Assembly: GCA_017999235.1 (NCBI GenBank)
Contig: JAGOBN010000333.1
Coordinates: 1-5,293 of the forward strand
Direction of reading: 5' to 3'
Length of the DNA stretch: 5,293 nucleotides
DNA from: Anaerolineales bacterium
GTDB lineage: Bacteria > Chloroflexota > Anaerolineae > Anaerolineales > UBA6663
Shown: in pieces, positions 1 through 4,804 of the stretch
Layout of the letters: every line of letters starts with the position of its first letter
Numbering within the stretch: position 1 is the first letter of the stretch
Translations under genes and position numbers: made by a program
Notes under the pieces: model-generated
Database searches by the model: none
Told to the model about the DNA's origin: nothing
What the model saw: only the letters and a program-made list of their open reading frames with translations

Positions 1-941
1 AAACCGGCCTGGGCGACCCCAGCCTGGTGTCGCTCAACACCACGCAGTTTGACGTCCGCGCCGTGACCCTCGCGGATATCCAGGCGGCCTGCGGCGCGCT
101 GCCCTTTTTGACCGAGCAGCGCCTGGTGATCGTGGACGGCTGGCTCACCCGCCTGCTCAGCCGGACGGAAGGCGAGGCCGAGGACGGCGACACCGGCCGG
201 GGAGGAAGCGCCAAAGAGGCCTTGGCGGCGCTGGCCGCCTATGTAGCCGAGCTGCCCGACACCGCCTGCCTCGTGCTGACCGAGAAACGCGAACTGCCCG
301 AGAAAAACCCGGTGCTGCGGGCGGCGGCCGGCCAGCCGTGGGCGGTGGTCCACAAGTTCGAGCTCCCCAAAGGCGAGGAGCTGGTCAAATGGATCATGGC
401 GCGCGCCAAGGCGGAGGGCGGGACTTTCACCCGCGAGGCCGCGCAGGCGCTGGCGGAGGCCGAACATGAGCCGCGCGCCTTGGATAGTGAAGTGGCCAAG
501 CTCGTCACCTACGCCGGACTCCGCCGGCCCGTGGAAGTGGCCGATGTGCAGGCGCTGACGCCGGCCGGCAGCGAAGCGCGCGTCTTTGATTTCGTCGACC
601 ACCTGGGCCAGCGGCAGGGCCGGCTGGCGCTGCGCGAACTGCACGGGCTGCTCGACCAAGAAGAGCCGCTGTATGTGCTCGGTATGATCGTGCGCCAATT
701 CCGGCTGATCCTGCAAGCCAAGGAACTGCTGGAGGGCGGCCGCGGCGAACGCGACGTGGCCCAGGCGCTGGGGCTGCACCCCTTCCCGGCCGGCAAGGTC
801 TGCGCGCAGGCCCGCCCGTACGGCCGCGCCGCCTTAGAGCGTGTTTATCATCGCTTGCTGGCATGCGATGTGGAGATCAAAACCGGCCGCGCGGAGCCAG
901 CCGCCGCGCTCGACATCTTGGTGGCGGAACTCACCCTCTAA
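1..941 (+). CDS. holA: DNA polymerase III delta subunit (clamp loader), 5' end outside window
   Basis: The delta subunit of the clamp loader binds and opens the beta sliding clamp during replication; it acts in the cytoplasm at the replisome. The reading frame is already open at base 3 and encodes TGLGDPSLVSLNTTQFD, which is how HolA proteins read shortly after their start, so roughly 20 N-terminal residues lie upstream. GTG 27 is therefore not the true start. Further family signs are ALPFLTEQRLVIVDGWL, the stretch with LVKWIMARAKAEGG, and the C-terminal part with FDFVDHLGQR, EEPLYVLGMIVRQFRLIL and a closing LDILVAEL. No Walker A motif is seen, as expected for delta, which is an inactive AAA+-fold protein. 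The 312 visible residues fit a family length of about 330-340. Residues 45-65 after GTG 27 are an acidic, Gly-rich linker probably specific to this lineage. It ends with TAA, 43 nt before the helicase start, so the two may share a transcript. I am confident of the family. Confidence 0.92.
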   Translation, partial: TGLGDPSLVSLNTTQFDVRAVTLADIQAACGALPFLTEQRLVIVDGWLTRLLSRTEGEAEDGDTGRGGSAKEALAALAAYVAELPDTACLVLTEKRELPEKNPVLRAAAGQPWAVVHKFELPKGEELVKWIMARAKAEGGTFTREAAQALAEAEHEPRALDSEVAKLVTYAGLRRPVEVADVQALTPAGSEARVFDFVDHLGQRQGRLALRELHGLLDQEEPLYVLGMIVRQFRLILQAKELLEGGRGERDVAQALGLHPFPAGKVCAQARPYGRAALERVYHRLLACDVEIKTGRAEPAAALDILVAELTL

Positions 942-984
942 GCTACCCCAGGCGCCCGCGCAACGGACGCGAAAAGAGACTCCT

Positions 985-2463
985 GTGAACCTTTCCCCTG
1001 AAACCTCGGCCGAACAGCCCGCGAGCGGCCGGCCAGAAGTGACGCTCGAACAACTGCCGGAGCGCTTGCGCGCGGCGGCGGCCCTGGCCAACTGGCCGGC
1101 GCTGATGCCGGTGCAGGCCCGCGCCATCCCCTATTTGTTGGCCGGCCAGGATGTGATGATCCAGGCCCGCACCGGCAGCGGCAAGACCGGCGCGTTCCTG
1201 CTGCCCATGCTGGAACGGCTGGACCCGCACAGCGCGACGACCCAGGCCCTGATCCTGGTCCCCACCCGCGAACTGGCGCGCCAGGTCTGGCAGGAAGCGG
1301 AGACGCTGGGCGGCGCGGCCGGCCTGCGCGCGGCGGCCGTCTACGGCGGCGTCGGCTATGGCCCGCAGATGGACGCCCTGCGCCAGGGCGCGCACATCGT
1401 GGTGGGGACGCCCGGCCGCGTCCTAGACCACCTCCTGCGGCGCACGCTCTCGCTGGAGCATCTGCAGATCCTGATCTTCGACGAAGCGGACCGCATGCTA
1501 TCGATGGGCTTTTACCCGGACATGAAACAGGTCCAGCGCTATCTGCCGGACCGGACCATCAACGCCTGCATGTTCTCCGCCACTTTCCCGGAATACGTGC
1601 TCCGCACGGCCGATGAGTTCATGCACGCGCCGGAGTTCATCAGCCTGAGCCGGGACCATGTCCACGTCACGGATGTGGACCACGTCTTCTACGTCACGCC
1701 GGGCATGGACAAGGACCGCGCGCTGGTGCGCCTGATCGAGGTGGAGAACCCGGCCTCAGCCATCATCTTCTGCAACACCAAGACCCGCGTGCATTACGTG
1801 GCCGTGGTGCTGCAGCGCTTCGGCTACGACGCGGACGAGCTCAGCGCCGATCTCTCGCAAAGCGACCGGGAGCGGGTCCTGGCGCGCGTGCGCGCCCGCA
1901 CCCTGCGCTTCCTGGTGGCCACGGACGTGGCCGCGCGCGGGCTGGATATCCCCGCCCTCTCGCACGTCATCCAGTACGAGCCGCCGGAGGACATGGAAGG
2001 CTACATCCACCGCGCCGGCCGCACCGGCCGCGCGGGCGCGGCCGGCGTGGCGGTCTCGCTGGTGACGCCGGCCGAGAAGCTGGAGCTGGACCGGATCGCC
2101 AAGCGCTACACGATTGAAATGCGCGAGGTGCCGCTGCCGTCCGATGCCGATGTGGAGGCTGTGGTGACCGAGCGGCTGACCGCCCTGTTGGAAGCGCGCC
2201 TGCGCCAGCGCGATAAGCTGCAGGCCGAGCGCAGCCGGCGCTTTGTGGCCCTGGCGCGGAGCCTGCTGGAAAACGAGGAAGAGTCGGCCGCCATCACTAT
2301 GCTGCTGGACGATTACTACCAGCAGCTGCTGCACGCCCCTGTCATCCAGCCGGAAGGGACACCGGCAGAGAAATTATCCGCGCCGGGCGGGCGCGGCGGA
2401 GACGGAGGCCGGGGAAGCGGGGGCCGGAGTGGACGCCGCAGCGGCGGGGGCCGCCGGCGCTAA
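985..2463 (+). CDS. DEAD-box ATP-dependent RNA helicase
   Basis: This protein unwinds RNA duplexes or remodels RNA-protein complexes using ATP; bacterial relatives (DeaD/CsdA, RhlE, CshA) act in ribosome assembly, RNA decay and cold growth. From GTG 985 it has 492 residues. All core motifs are present: motif I ARTGSGKT (61-68), Ia PTRELA (93-98), Ib TPGR (142-145), II DEAD (166-169), III SAT (198-200), IV IIFCN (260-264), V ATDVAARGLDI (312-322) and VI HRAGRTGRA (342-350). The Q-motif glutamine is probably Q44, but the aromatic residue usually upstream of it is not evident. Residues 383-450 form a helical extension, and 467-492 a Gly/Arg-rich basic tail typical of RNA contact. GTG 985 is chosen because the longer in-frame starts (GTG 841, ATG 868) lie inside holA and would add a low-complexity, unrelated N-terminus; only a weak purine run (AAAAGAGA) precedes it. 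The exact paralogue cannot be decided, so no symbol is given. Confidence 0.93.
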   Translation: MNLSPETSAEQPASGRPEVTLEQLPERLRAAAALANWPALMPVQARAIPYLLAGQDVMIQARTGSGKTGAFLLPMLERLDPHSATTQALILVPTRELARQVWQEAETLGGAAGLRAAAVYGGVGYGPQMDALRQGAHIVVGTPGRVLDHLLRRTLSLEHLQILIFDEADRMLSMGFYPDMKQVQRYLPDRTINACMFSATFPEYVLRTADEFMHAPEFISLSRDHVHVTDVDHVFYVTPGMDKDRALVRLIEVENPASAIIFCNTKTRVHYVAVVLQRFGYDADELSADLSQSDRERVLARVRARTLRFLVATDVAARGLDIPALSHVIQYEPPEDMEGYIHRAGRTGRAGAAGVAVSLVTPAEKLELDRIAKRYTIEMREVPLPSDADVEAVVTERLTALLEARLRQRDKLQAERSRRFVALARSLLENEEESAAITMLLDDYYQQLLHAPVIQPEGTPAEKLSAPGGRGGDGGRGSGGRSGRRSGGGRRR

Positions 2464-2494
2464 CGGCCAGCCCCGCTCCACCGCTTAAAACACA

Positions 2495-2540
2495 TTCAGG
2501 CTGCCTCGGCCAATCCGCGAGGCAGCCTGAACTTTTATTT
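2495..2540. terminator. Bidirectional intrinsic terminator between convergent genes
   Basis: A perfect 14-bp inverted repeat (TTCAGGCTGCCTCG at 2495-2508, complement at 2518-2531) encloses a 9-nt loop. On the + strand it is followed by CTTTTATTT; on the - strand the stem is followed by TGTGTTTTAA (from 2494 leftwards). It lies 31 nt after the helicase stop and 37 nt beyond the stop of the last - strand gene, so it can end transcription from both sides. T-tracts are interrupted, so efficiency in either direction is uncertain. Confidence 0.85.
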
Positions 2541-2568
2541 GGGCCAAAAACCAGCCGCGCCGCGGCCG

Positions 2569-2841
2569 CTACTCAGCGCCCCATACCTGCTCCAGCCGCC
2601 ATTGATCGTGCGCCACATCCTGCGCCAGCTCATACACCGCGCCATCCGTCCGCACCTGAAACAAGTGCCGGCGCACCTGGCCGCGCCGCGCTTCCGTGCG
2701 GCAGGCCATGACCGCGCGCACATCGTGGCGCCGGCCGCGCCACACAAACGCGCGCGGGAAGAAACCGTTTTGCGTAGCCGCCATCTGGATCGGCTCACCC
2801 ATCCGCCGCGCCGCGCCCATCCGCAGGGCTATGGCCGCCAT
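2569..2841 (-). CDS. Small DUF6504-like protein, last gene of the FtsK-like operon
   Basis: This gene encodes a 90-residue soluble basic protein with no membrane segment and no known catalytic motif. The pattern GFFPRAFVWRGRRHDVRAV, then HLFQVRTDGAVYEL, then WRLEQVW near the end resembles the small WRGR...Y.L..W.L..V proteins grouped as DUF6504, whose function is unknown to me; this is recall, not a search result. The chosen ATG (2841) has GGAGG (complement of 2846-2850) 4 nt upstream and overlaps the preceding gene's stop by 13 nt, which suggests translational coupling. ATG 2802, giving a start at MGEPIQ, is a credible alternative because the family similarity begins about there. It is the most promoter-distal gene and runs into the shared terminator. 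DUF6504-type genes elsewhere sit, as I recall, near Y-family polymerases, which would hint at DNA damage, but nothing in this window proves that. Confidence 0.72.
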   Translation of the reverse strand: MAAIALRMGAARRMGEPIQMAATQNGFFPRAFVWRGRRHDVRAVMACRTEARRGQVRRHLFQVRTDGAVYELAQDVAHDQWRLEQVWGAE

Positions 2842-3233
2842 ACCGCCTCCGCTTCCGGGGTGGCCAATTCCACCCCGCCAATGACATTGAACTGGCGCTG
2901 TTCCGCCATACCGGCCGGCAGATTCATCAAGGTGGGGTACATGGCCGGCGCGTAGCCGCTCAAATTCAGATAGCTGGGCGGCGTCGCCTGCGGCACCACC
3001 ACAATGCGCGGCTCCGGCGCCGCCGGCGGCATCACCGGCAAGGGCGGCACAATCCGCAGCGTCCGTGAGGCAAACCAGACCACCATCAGACTAGTGGGGA
3101 TGCTGGCGGCCACCCCCGCCACCACGCCCACCATCACCGCCATCGCCTCGGCCGACAGCCGCTGGCCAATCACAATCGCCAGCGTGACCGCAAACCCCAA
3201 ACCGATCACCAGGGCAAAAAATCGCGCCTTCAT
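2829..3233 (-). CDS. Small two-helix membrane protein with Pro-rich tail, third gene of the operon
   Basis: The 134-residue product has two hydrophobic segments: about residues 5-23 (FFALVIGLGFAVTLAIVIG) and about 31-54 (MAVMVGVVAGVAASIPTSLM onward), joined by a short loop GQRLSAEA. A basic turn SRTLR is followed by a Pro/Ala/Tyr-rich tail (62-105) and a terminal part containing RQFNVIGGVEL. The likely topology is a hairpin with both ends in the cytoplasm, from the positive residues KAR at the N-terminus and R57/R60 after helix 2. ATG 3233 overlaps the previous stop as ATGA and has AGGAGGTG 5 nt upstream, a very strong start. The frame is open further upstream to 3392, but that would overlap the 90-aa gene almost fully, so it is rejected. 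I recognise no characterised family. The downstream position from a motor that lacks a membrane domain suggests, as inference, that it could anchor that motor. Confidence 0.8.
   Translation of the reverse strand: MKARFFALVIGLGFAVTLAIVIGQRLSAEAMAVMVGVVAGVAASIPTSLMVVWFASRTLRIVPPLPVMPPAAPEPRIVVVPQATPPSYLNLSGYAPAMYPTLMNLPAGMAEQRQFNVIGGVELATPEAEAVWRP
2846..2850 (-). promoter_or_regulatory. Ribosome binding site of the DUF6504-like gene
   Basis: GGAGG on the - strand lies 4 nt before ATG 2841, inside the coding end of the upstream gene. It supports the longer start over ATG 2802, although the spacing is short. Confidence 0.5.
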
Positions 3234-3502
3234 GCCAGCACCTCCTGCGGGGCTTCCAGGGGCGCGGCCGCGTTGACGGCCAGCCAGAAGGAATCCAGCG
3301 GAACCGACCGCGCCGTCAGCAGCCGCAGCCCGGCCACAAAAATCTGCTCGCCGGGCGCCAGACGCGGCAGCCGGCTGGGATGGACAAAGCACACGGTGGG
3401 CGCTTCGCCGTGCCGGCGGCGGTAGGCCGCCGCAGCGCGCGCCACCTTCTGCGCCAACGTGTGGCGCTGGTCATCGTCTTTCCACAACATCCCAATCTGC
3501 AT
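3230..3502 (-). CDS. Conserved-looking 90-aa soluble protein of unknown function, second gene of the operon
   Basis: The product starts MQIGMLWKDDD, followed by an amphipathic basic helix (LAQKVARAAAAYRRRHG, about residues 16-32), then a strand-rich part PTVCFVHPSRL and a C-terminal stretch with SFWLAV (71-76). There is no signal peptide, membrane segment or metal-binding cluster; one Cys (C38) is present. I recall similar short proteins opening with MQIGMLW and containing CFVHP in other Chloroflexota genomes, but know no function and cannot confirm this here. ATG 3502 has GGGAGG 5 nt upstream, 18 nt after the FtsK-like gene's stop, and its own stop overlaps the next start (ATGA), so it is surely cotranscribed. 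It might be a partner or regulator of the motor; that is only inference from position. Confidence 0.8.
   Translation of the reverse strand: MQIGMLWKDDDQRHTLAQKVARAAAAYRRRHGEAPTVCFVHPSRLPRLAPGEQIFVAGLRLLTARSVPLDSFWLAVNAAAPLEAPQEVLA
3239..3246 (-). promoter_or_regulatory. Strong ribosome binding site deciding the membrane-protein start
   Basis: AGGAGGTG on the - strand lies 5 nt before ATG 3233. It is a near-perfect anti-16S match and sits inside the coding end of the upstream gene, next to the ATGA overlap. It fixes the start at 3233 rather than at the in-frame upstream codon near 3392. Confidence 0.85.
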
Positions 3503-3507
3503 GCTGA

Positions 3508-3513
3508 CCTCCC
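3508..3513 (-). promoter_or_regulatory. Ribosome binding site of the 90-aa gene
   Basis: GGGAGG on the - strand lies 5 nt before ATG 3502, in the 18-nt gap after the FtsK-like stop codon (TAG, 3521-3523). It confirms the start and an operon structure. Confidence 0.8.
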
Positions 3514-3520
3514 GCCGCGG

Positions 3521-4531
3521 CTAAAACCGCAGCGCAATCGTGTCCCAATCCCGCGCCGGTATCCACGCGGCCTGGAAACGGATGGTCTGGCCGGCGGCGA
3601 CGGCGATAAAATCACCGCGCCCCTGCAATTTCTCAGCACCGGTCCCCGATAGGCCGGCCGCGATCCGGGCGTCTTCCGCGCTGCCCACCCGGCCCACCAA
3701 GCGCACCGGAAAATTGGCGCGCAGCATGCCGCCGATGGCGGCGGCGGCCGGCTTTTGCACGCCGGCCACCAGATGCAGGCCGGCCTCCCGTCCGCGCTGC
3801 GCCAGCCGCACCAGCGCCATTTCCACTTCTTTGCCGCCCGTCATGAGCAGGTCATGCAGCTCGTCCACGGCGATGACGATGTGCGGGGTGGAGACGTTCT
3901 CGCGATCGCGCCGCTCCATCTCCGCCACCAGTTTGTTGAGCAGCTGGCGCGCGCTGACCGCGTCGGTGGCGATATCATCCAGGGTGTGCGGCAGCGCCGC
4001 CAACGGCCCAAAGCCGCGCCCCTTGGGGTCAATCAGCACCAGCTGCAGCCGCGATTGGCGGTTCAACATCGCCAGCGATACCAGCATGGCCCGCATCAGA
4101 TCCGTTTTACCGGAGCCGGTGGTGCCGGCCACCAGCACATGCGCCACATCCGGCGAGGGCAGCCGGATCAGAAGCGGCCGGCCGTCTTCCGCCAACCCCA
4201 GACACGCGGTCAGCGGCGGCACCGTCCCCAGGCCCTTCAAGAGCGGCAGCAGCCGGACCGGTTCCGCGTCCGGGCGCGGCATCTCCACCGCCAGCGATTC
4301 GCCCTCGCGCGCCACCCGCACATCCTGCGCGCCCAGCGCCAGCGCCAATTCTTCAGACAGGTTGCGAACAGTGGCAATCCGGGCGCCCATCGCCGGCGTC
4401 AGGTGAAAGCGAATCCAGCGCGGCGAGACCGTGCCGCCATGCACCCGCGCCGACACCTTGTGCGAGGCCAGCACGCGCTCAATTCGATCCGATTGGAAAT
4501 TGAGAAAGTCACGGGTCAGCGAGGCATCCAT
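3521..4531 (-). CDS. FtsK/SpoIIIE-type motor ATPase, minimal alpha/beta form, first gene of the operon
   Basis: FtsK/SpoIIIE motors form hexamers that pump double-stranded DNA; in some conjugative elements related motors move DNA between cells. From ATG 4531 the protein has 336 residues (345 from TTG 4558). Numbering from the ATG: an FtsK alpha-like domain covers about 5-85 (SARVHGGTVSPRWIRF, matching the usual GPTVTRYEL region, then LSEELALALGAQDVRV). The beta RecA-like motor has Walker A AGTTGSGKT (135-143), IDPKG (167-171), Walker B IVIAVDE (218-224), RGREAGLHLVAGVQKP (246-261) and the late block FPVRLVGRVGSAEDAR with EKLQGRGDF. Missing are the N-terminal four-helix membrane domain and the C-terminal gamma domain that reads KOPS/SRS signals; full FtsK is usually over 700 residues. 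It is therefore unlikely to be the main chromosome-segregation FtsK. Neither start has a Shine-Dalgarno sequence, so the start is uncertain. Three small genes follow. Confidence 0.88.
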   Translation of the reverse strand: MDASLTRDFLNFQSDRIERVLASHKVSARVHGGTVSPRWIRFHLTPAMGARIATVRNLSEELALALGAQDVRVAREGESLAVEMPRPDAEPVRLLPLLKGLGTVPPLTACLGLAEDGRPLLIRLPSPDVAHVLVAGTTGSGKTDLMRAMLVSLAMLNRQSRLQLVLIDPKGRGFGPLAALPHTLDDIATDAVSARQLLNKLVAEMERRDRENVSTPHIVIAVDELHDLLMTGGKEVEMALVRLAQRGREAGLHLVAGVQKPAAAAIGGMLRANFPVRLVGRVGSAEDARIAAGLSGTGAEKLQGRGDFIAVAAGQTIRFQAAWIPARDWDTIALRF

Positions 4532-4582
4532 AGTCAGCACCAGTCGACGTCGGGTCAAGCGGCGGATAATCGACGGCGATCA

Positions 4583-4601
4583 TCGAACGGGTTATGTTCG
4601 A
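4583..4601. repeat. Inverted repeat TCGAAC-N7-GTTCGA in the FtsK-like leader
   Basis: Perfect 6-bp arms (4583-4588 and 4596-4601) enclose GGGTTAT. The site lies downstream of the predicted - strand transcription start and 25-52 nt before the two candidate start codons, so it could be an operator in DNA or a small hairpin in the mRNA leader. The arms equal the half-sites of the Gram-positive LexA box, but that box has a 4-nt gap, not 7, so LexA binding is not established. Confidence 0.5.
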
Positions 4602-4639
4602 CGCAGGCTGAATTGAGATGATCGCGGAAACCGAATTTA

Positions 4640-4660
4640 TGTTCTAAATCATATAGAACA
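4640..4660. promoter_or_regulatory. Operator-like inverted repeat TGTTCT-N9-AGAACA over the -10 box
   Basis: Perfect 6-bp arms at 4640-4645 and 4655-4660 surround the - strand -10 element (4648-4653). A protein dimer bound here would block RNA polymerase, so this is the best candidate operator for the FtsK-like operon. The regulator is not encoded in the window. Confidence 0.6.
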
Positions 4661-4676
4661 AAGGTTTGAGAGTCAA
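4648..4676 (-). promoter_or_regulatory. Sigma70-type promoter of the FtsK-like operon
   Basis: Read on the - strand: -35 TTGACT (complement of 4671-4676), 17-nt spacer, -10 TATGAT (complement of 4648-4653). Each box differs from consensus by one base and the spacing is ideal. Transcription would begin near 4640-4642, giving an untranslated leader of about 80-110 nt. It lies in an 80-base stretch of about 29% G+C within a G+C-rich region. Confidence 0.75.
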
Positions 4677-4714
4677 GCCAGATTCCTTAAAGAAATAGAT
4701 ATTTTGTTCTATAT
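4651..4714. repeat. Paired 12-bp inverted element (ATATAGAACAAA / TTTGTTCTATAT)
   Basis: ATATAGAACAAA at 4651-4662 recurs as its exact reverse complement at 4703-4714. Centres are 52 bp apart, close to five helical turns. The left copy overlaps the - strand promoter; the right copy lies just upstream of the weak promoter proposed for the + strand hydrolase. A related TGTTCTAAAT at 4640-4649 differs from TGTTCTATAT by one base. The 40-nt spacing argues against a simple RNA hairpin and for two protein sites. Confidence 0.6.
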
Positions 4715-4720
4715 TTTGAA

Positions 4721-4748
4721 TTGGTCGCCGGCCGGGTTTTTTGATAAT
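4721..4748 (+). promoter_or_regulatory. Possible promoter of the hydrolase gene
   Basis: TTGGTC (4721-4726), 16-nt spacer, GATAAT (4743-4748) would start transcription near 4755, 16 nt before the ribosome binding site at 4771. The -35 box is weak and the spacer is G+C-rich, so this is tentative. Confidence 0.35.
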
Positions 4749-4770
4749 GTGTTGCCCACACTCAGCCCTT

Positions 4771-4775
4771 AGGAG
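4771..4775 (+). promoter_or_regulatory. Ribosome binding site AGGAG pointing to ATG 4784
   Basis: AGGAG lies 8 nt before ATG 4784, ideal spacing. It argues that ATG 4784 is the original start of the hydrolase, even though the frame meets TGA at 4799. Confidence 0.7.
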
Positions 4776-4783
4776 CGGACTTT

Positions 4784-4801
4784 ATGCTGAAAATCGTGTG
4801 A
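4784..4801 (+). other. Five-codon open frame MLKIV ending in TGA, in frame with the hydrolase
   Basis: ATG CTG AAA ATC GTG TGA is in the same frame as the hydrolase that follows. Ignoring the TGA, the joined N-terminus has lysines at 3 and 7 followed by a hydrophobic run, a normal signal-peptide layout, so these codons look like the original N-terminus cut off by one stop. It may instead be a leader peptide with re-initiation at TTG 4805. Confidence 0.6.
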
Positions 4802-4804
4802 AAG

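Noticed and set aside
841..984. N-terminal extension of the helicase to GTG 841 or ATG 868
   Set aside because: It overlaps holA coding sequence and adds residues unlike any helicase N-terminus; GTG 985 is the first start after the holA stop.
1756..2334. 192-aa open frame on the - strand inside the helicase
   Set aside because: It is a shadow of a gene with complete motifs; its His/Gln/Arg/Gly-rich composition is typical of antisense frames in G+C-rich DNA.
2539..2955. 138-aa + strand open frame after the terminator
   Set aside because: It lies antisense to the DUF6504-like gene and the membrane-protein tail, lacks a ribosome site, and is rich in Arg, Pro and His.
3234..3392. Longer start of the two-helix membrane protein
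   Set aside because: It would overlap the 90-aa gene almost entirely; AGGAGGTG and the ATGA overlap fix the start at 3233.
4508..4580. Possible 24-codon leader peptide (starting MIAVDYPP) on the - strand before the FtsK-like gene
   Set aside because: No ribosome binding site, no runs of regulatory codons and no attenuator-like paired hairpins; probably chance.
3540..4621. Two long + strand open frames of 288 aa opposite the FtsK-like gene
   Set aside because: The - strand product has Walker A, Walker B and FtsK blocks across the whole span; the + strand translations are Ser/Arg- or His/Gln/Arg-rich without motifs.
4727..4742. Terminator-like G+C-rich palindrome followed by six T
   Set aside because: The palindrome CCGGCCGG has no room for a loop, so a stable hairpin next to the T run cannot form well; it also lies upstream of, not after, a gene.
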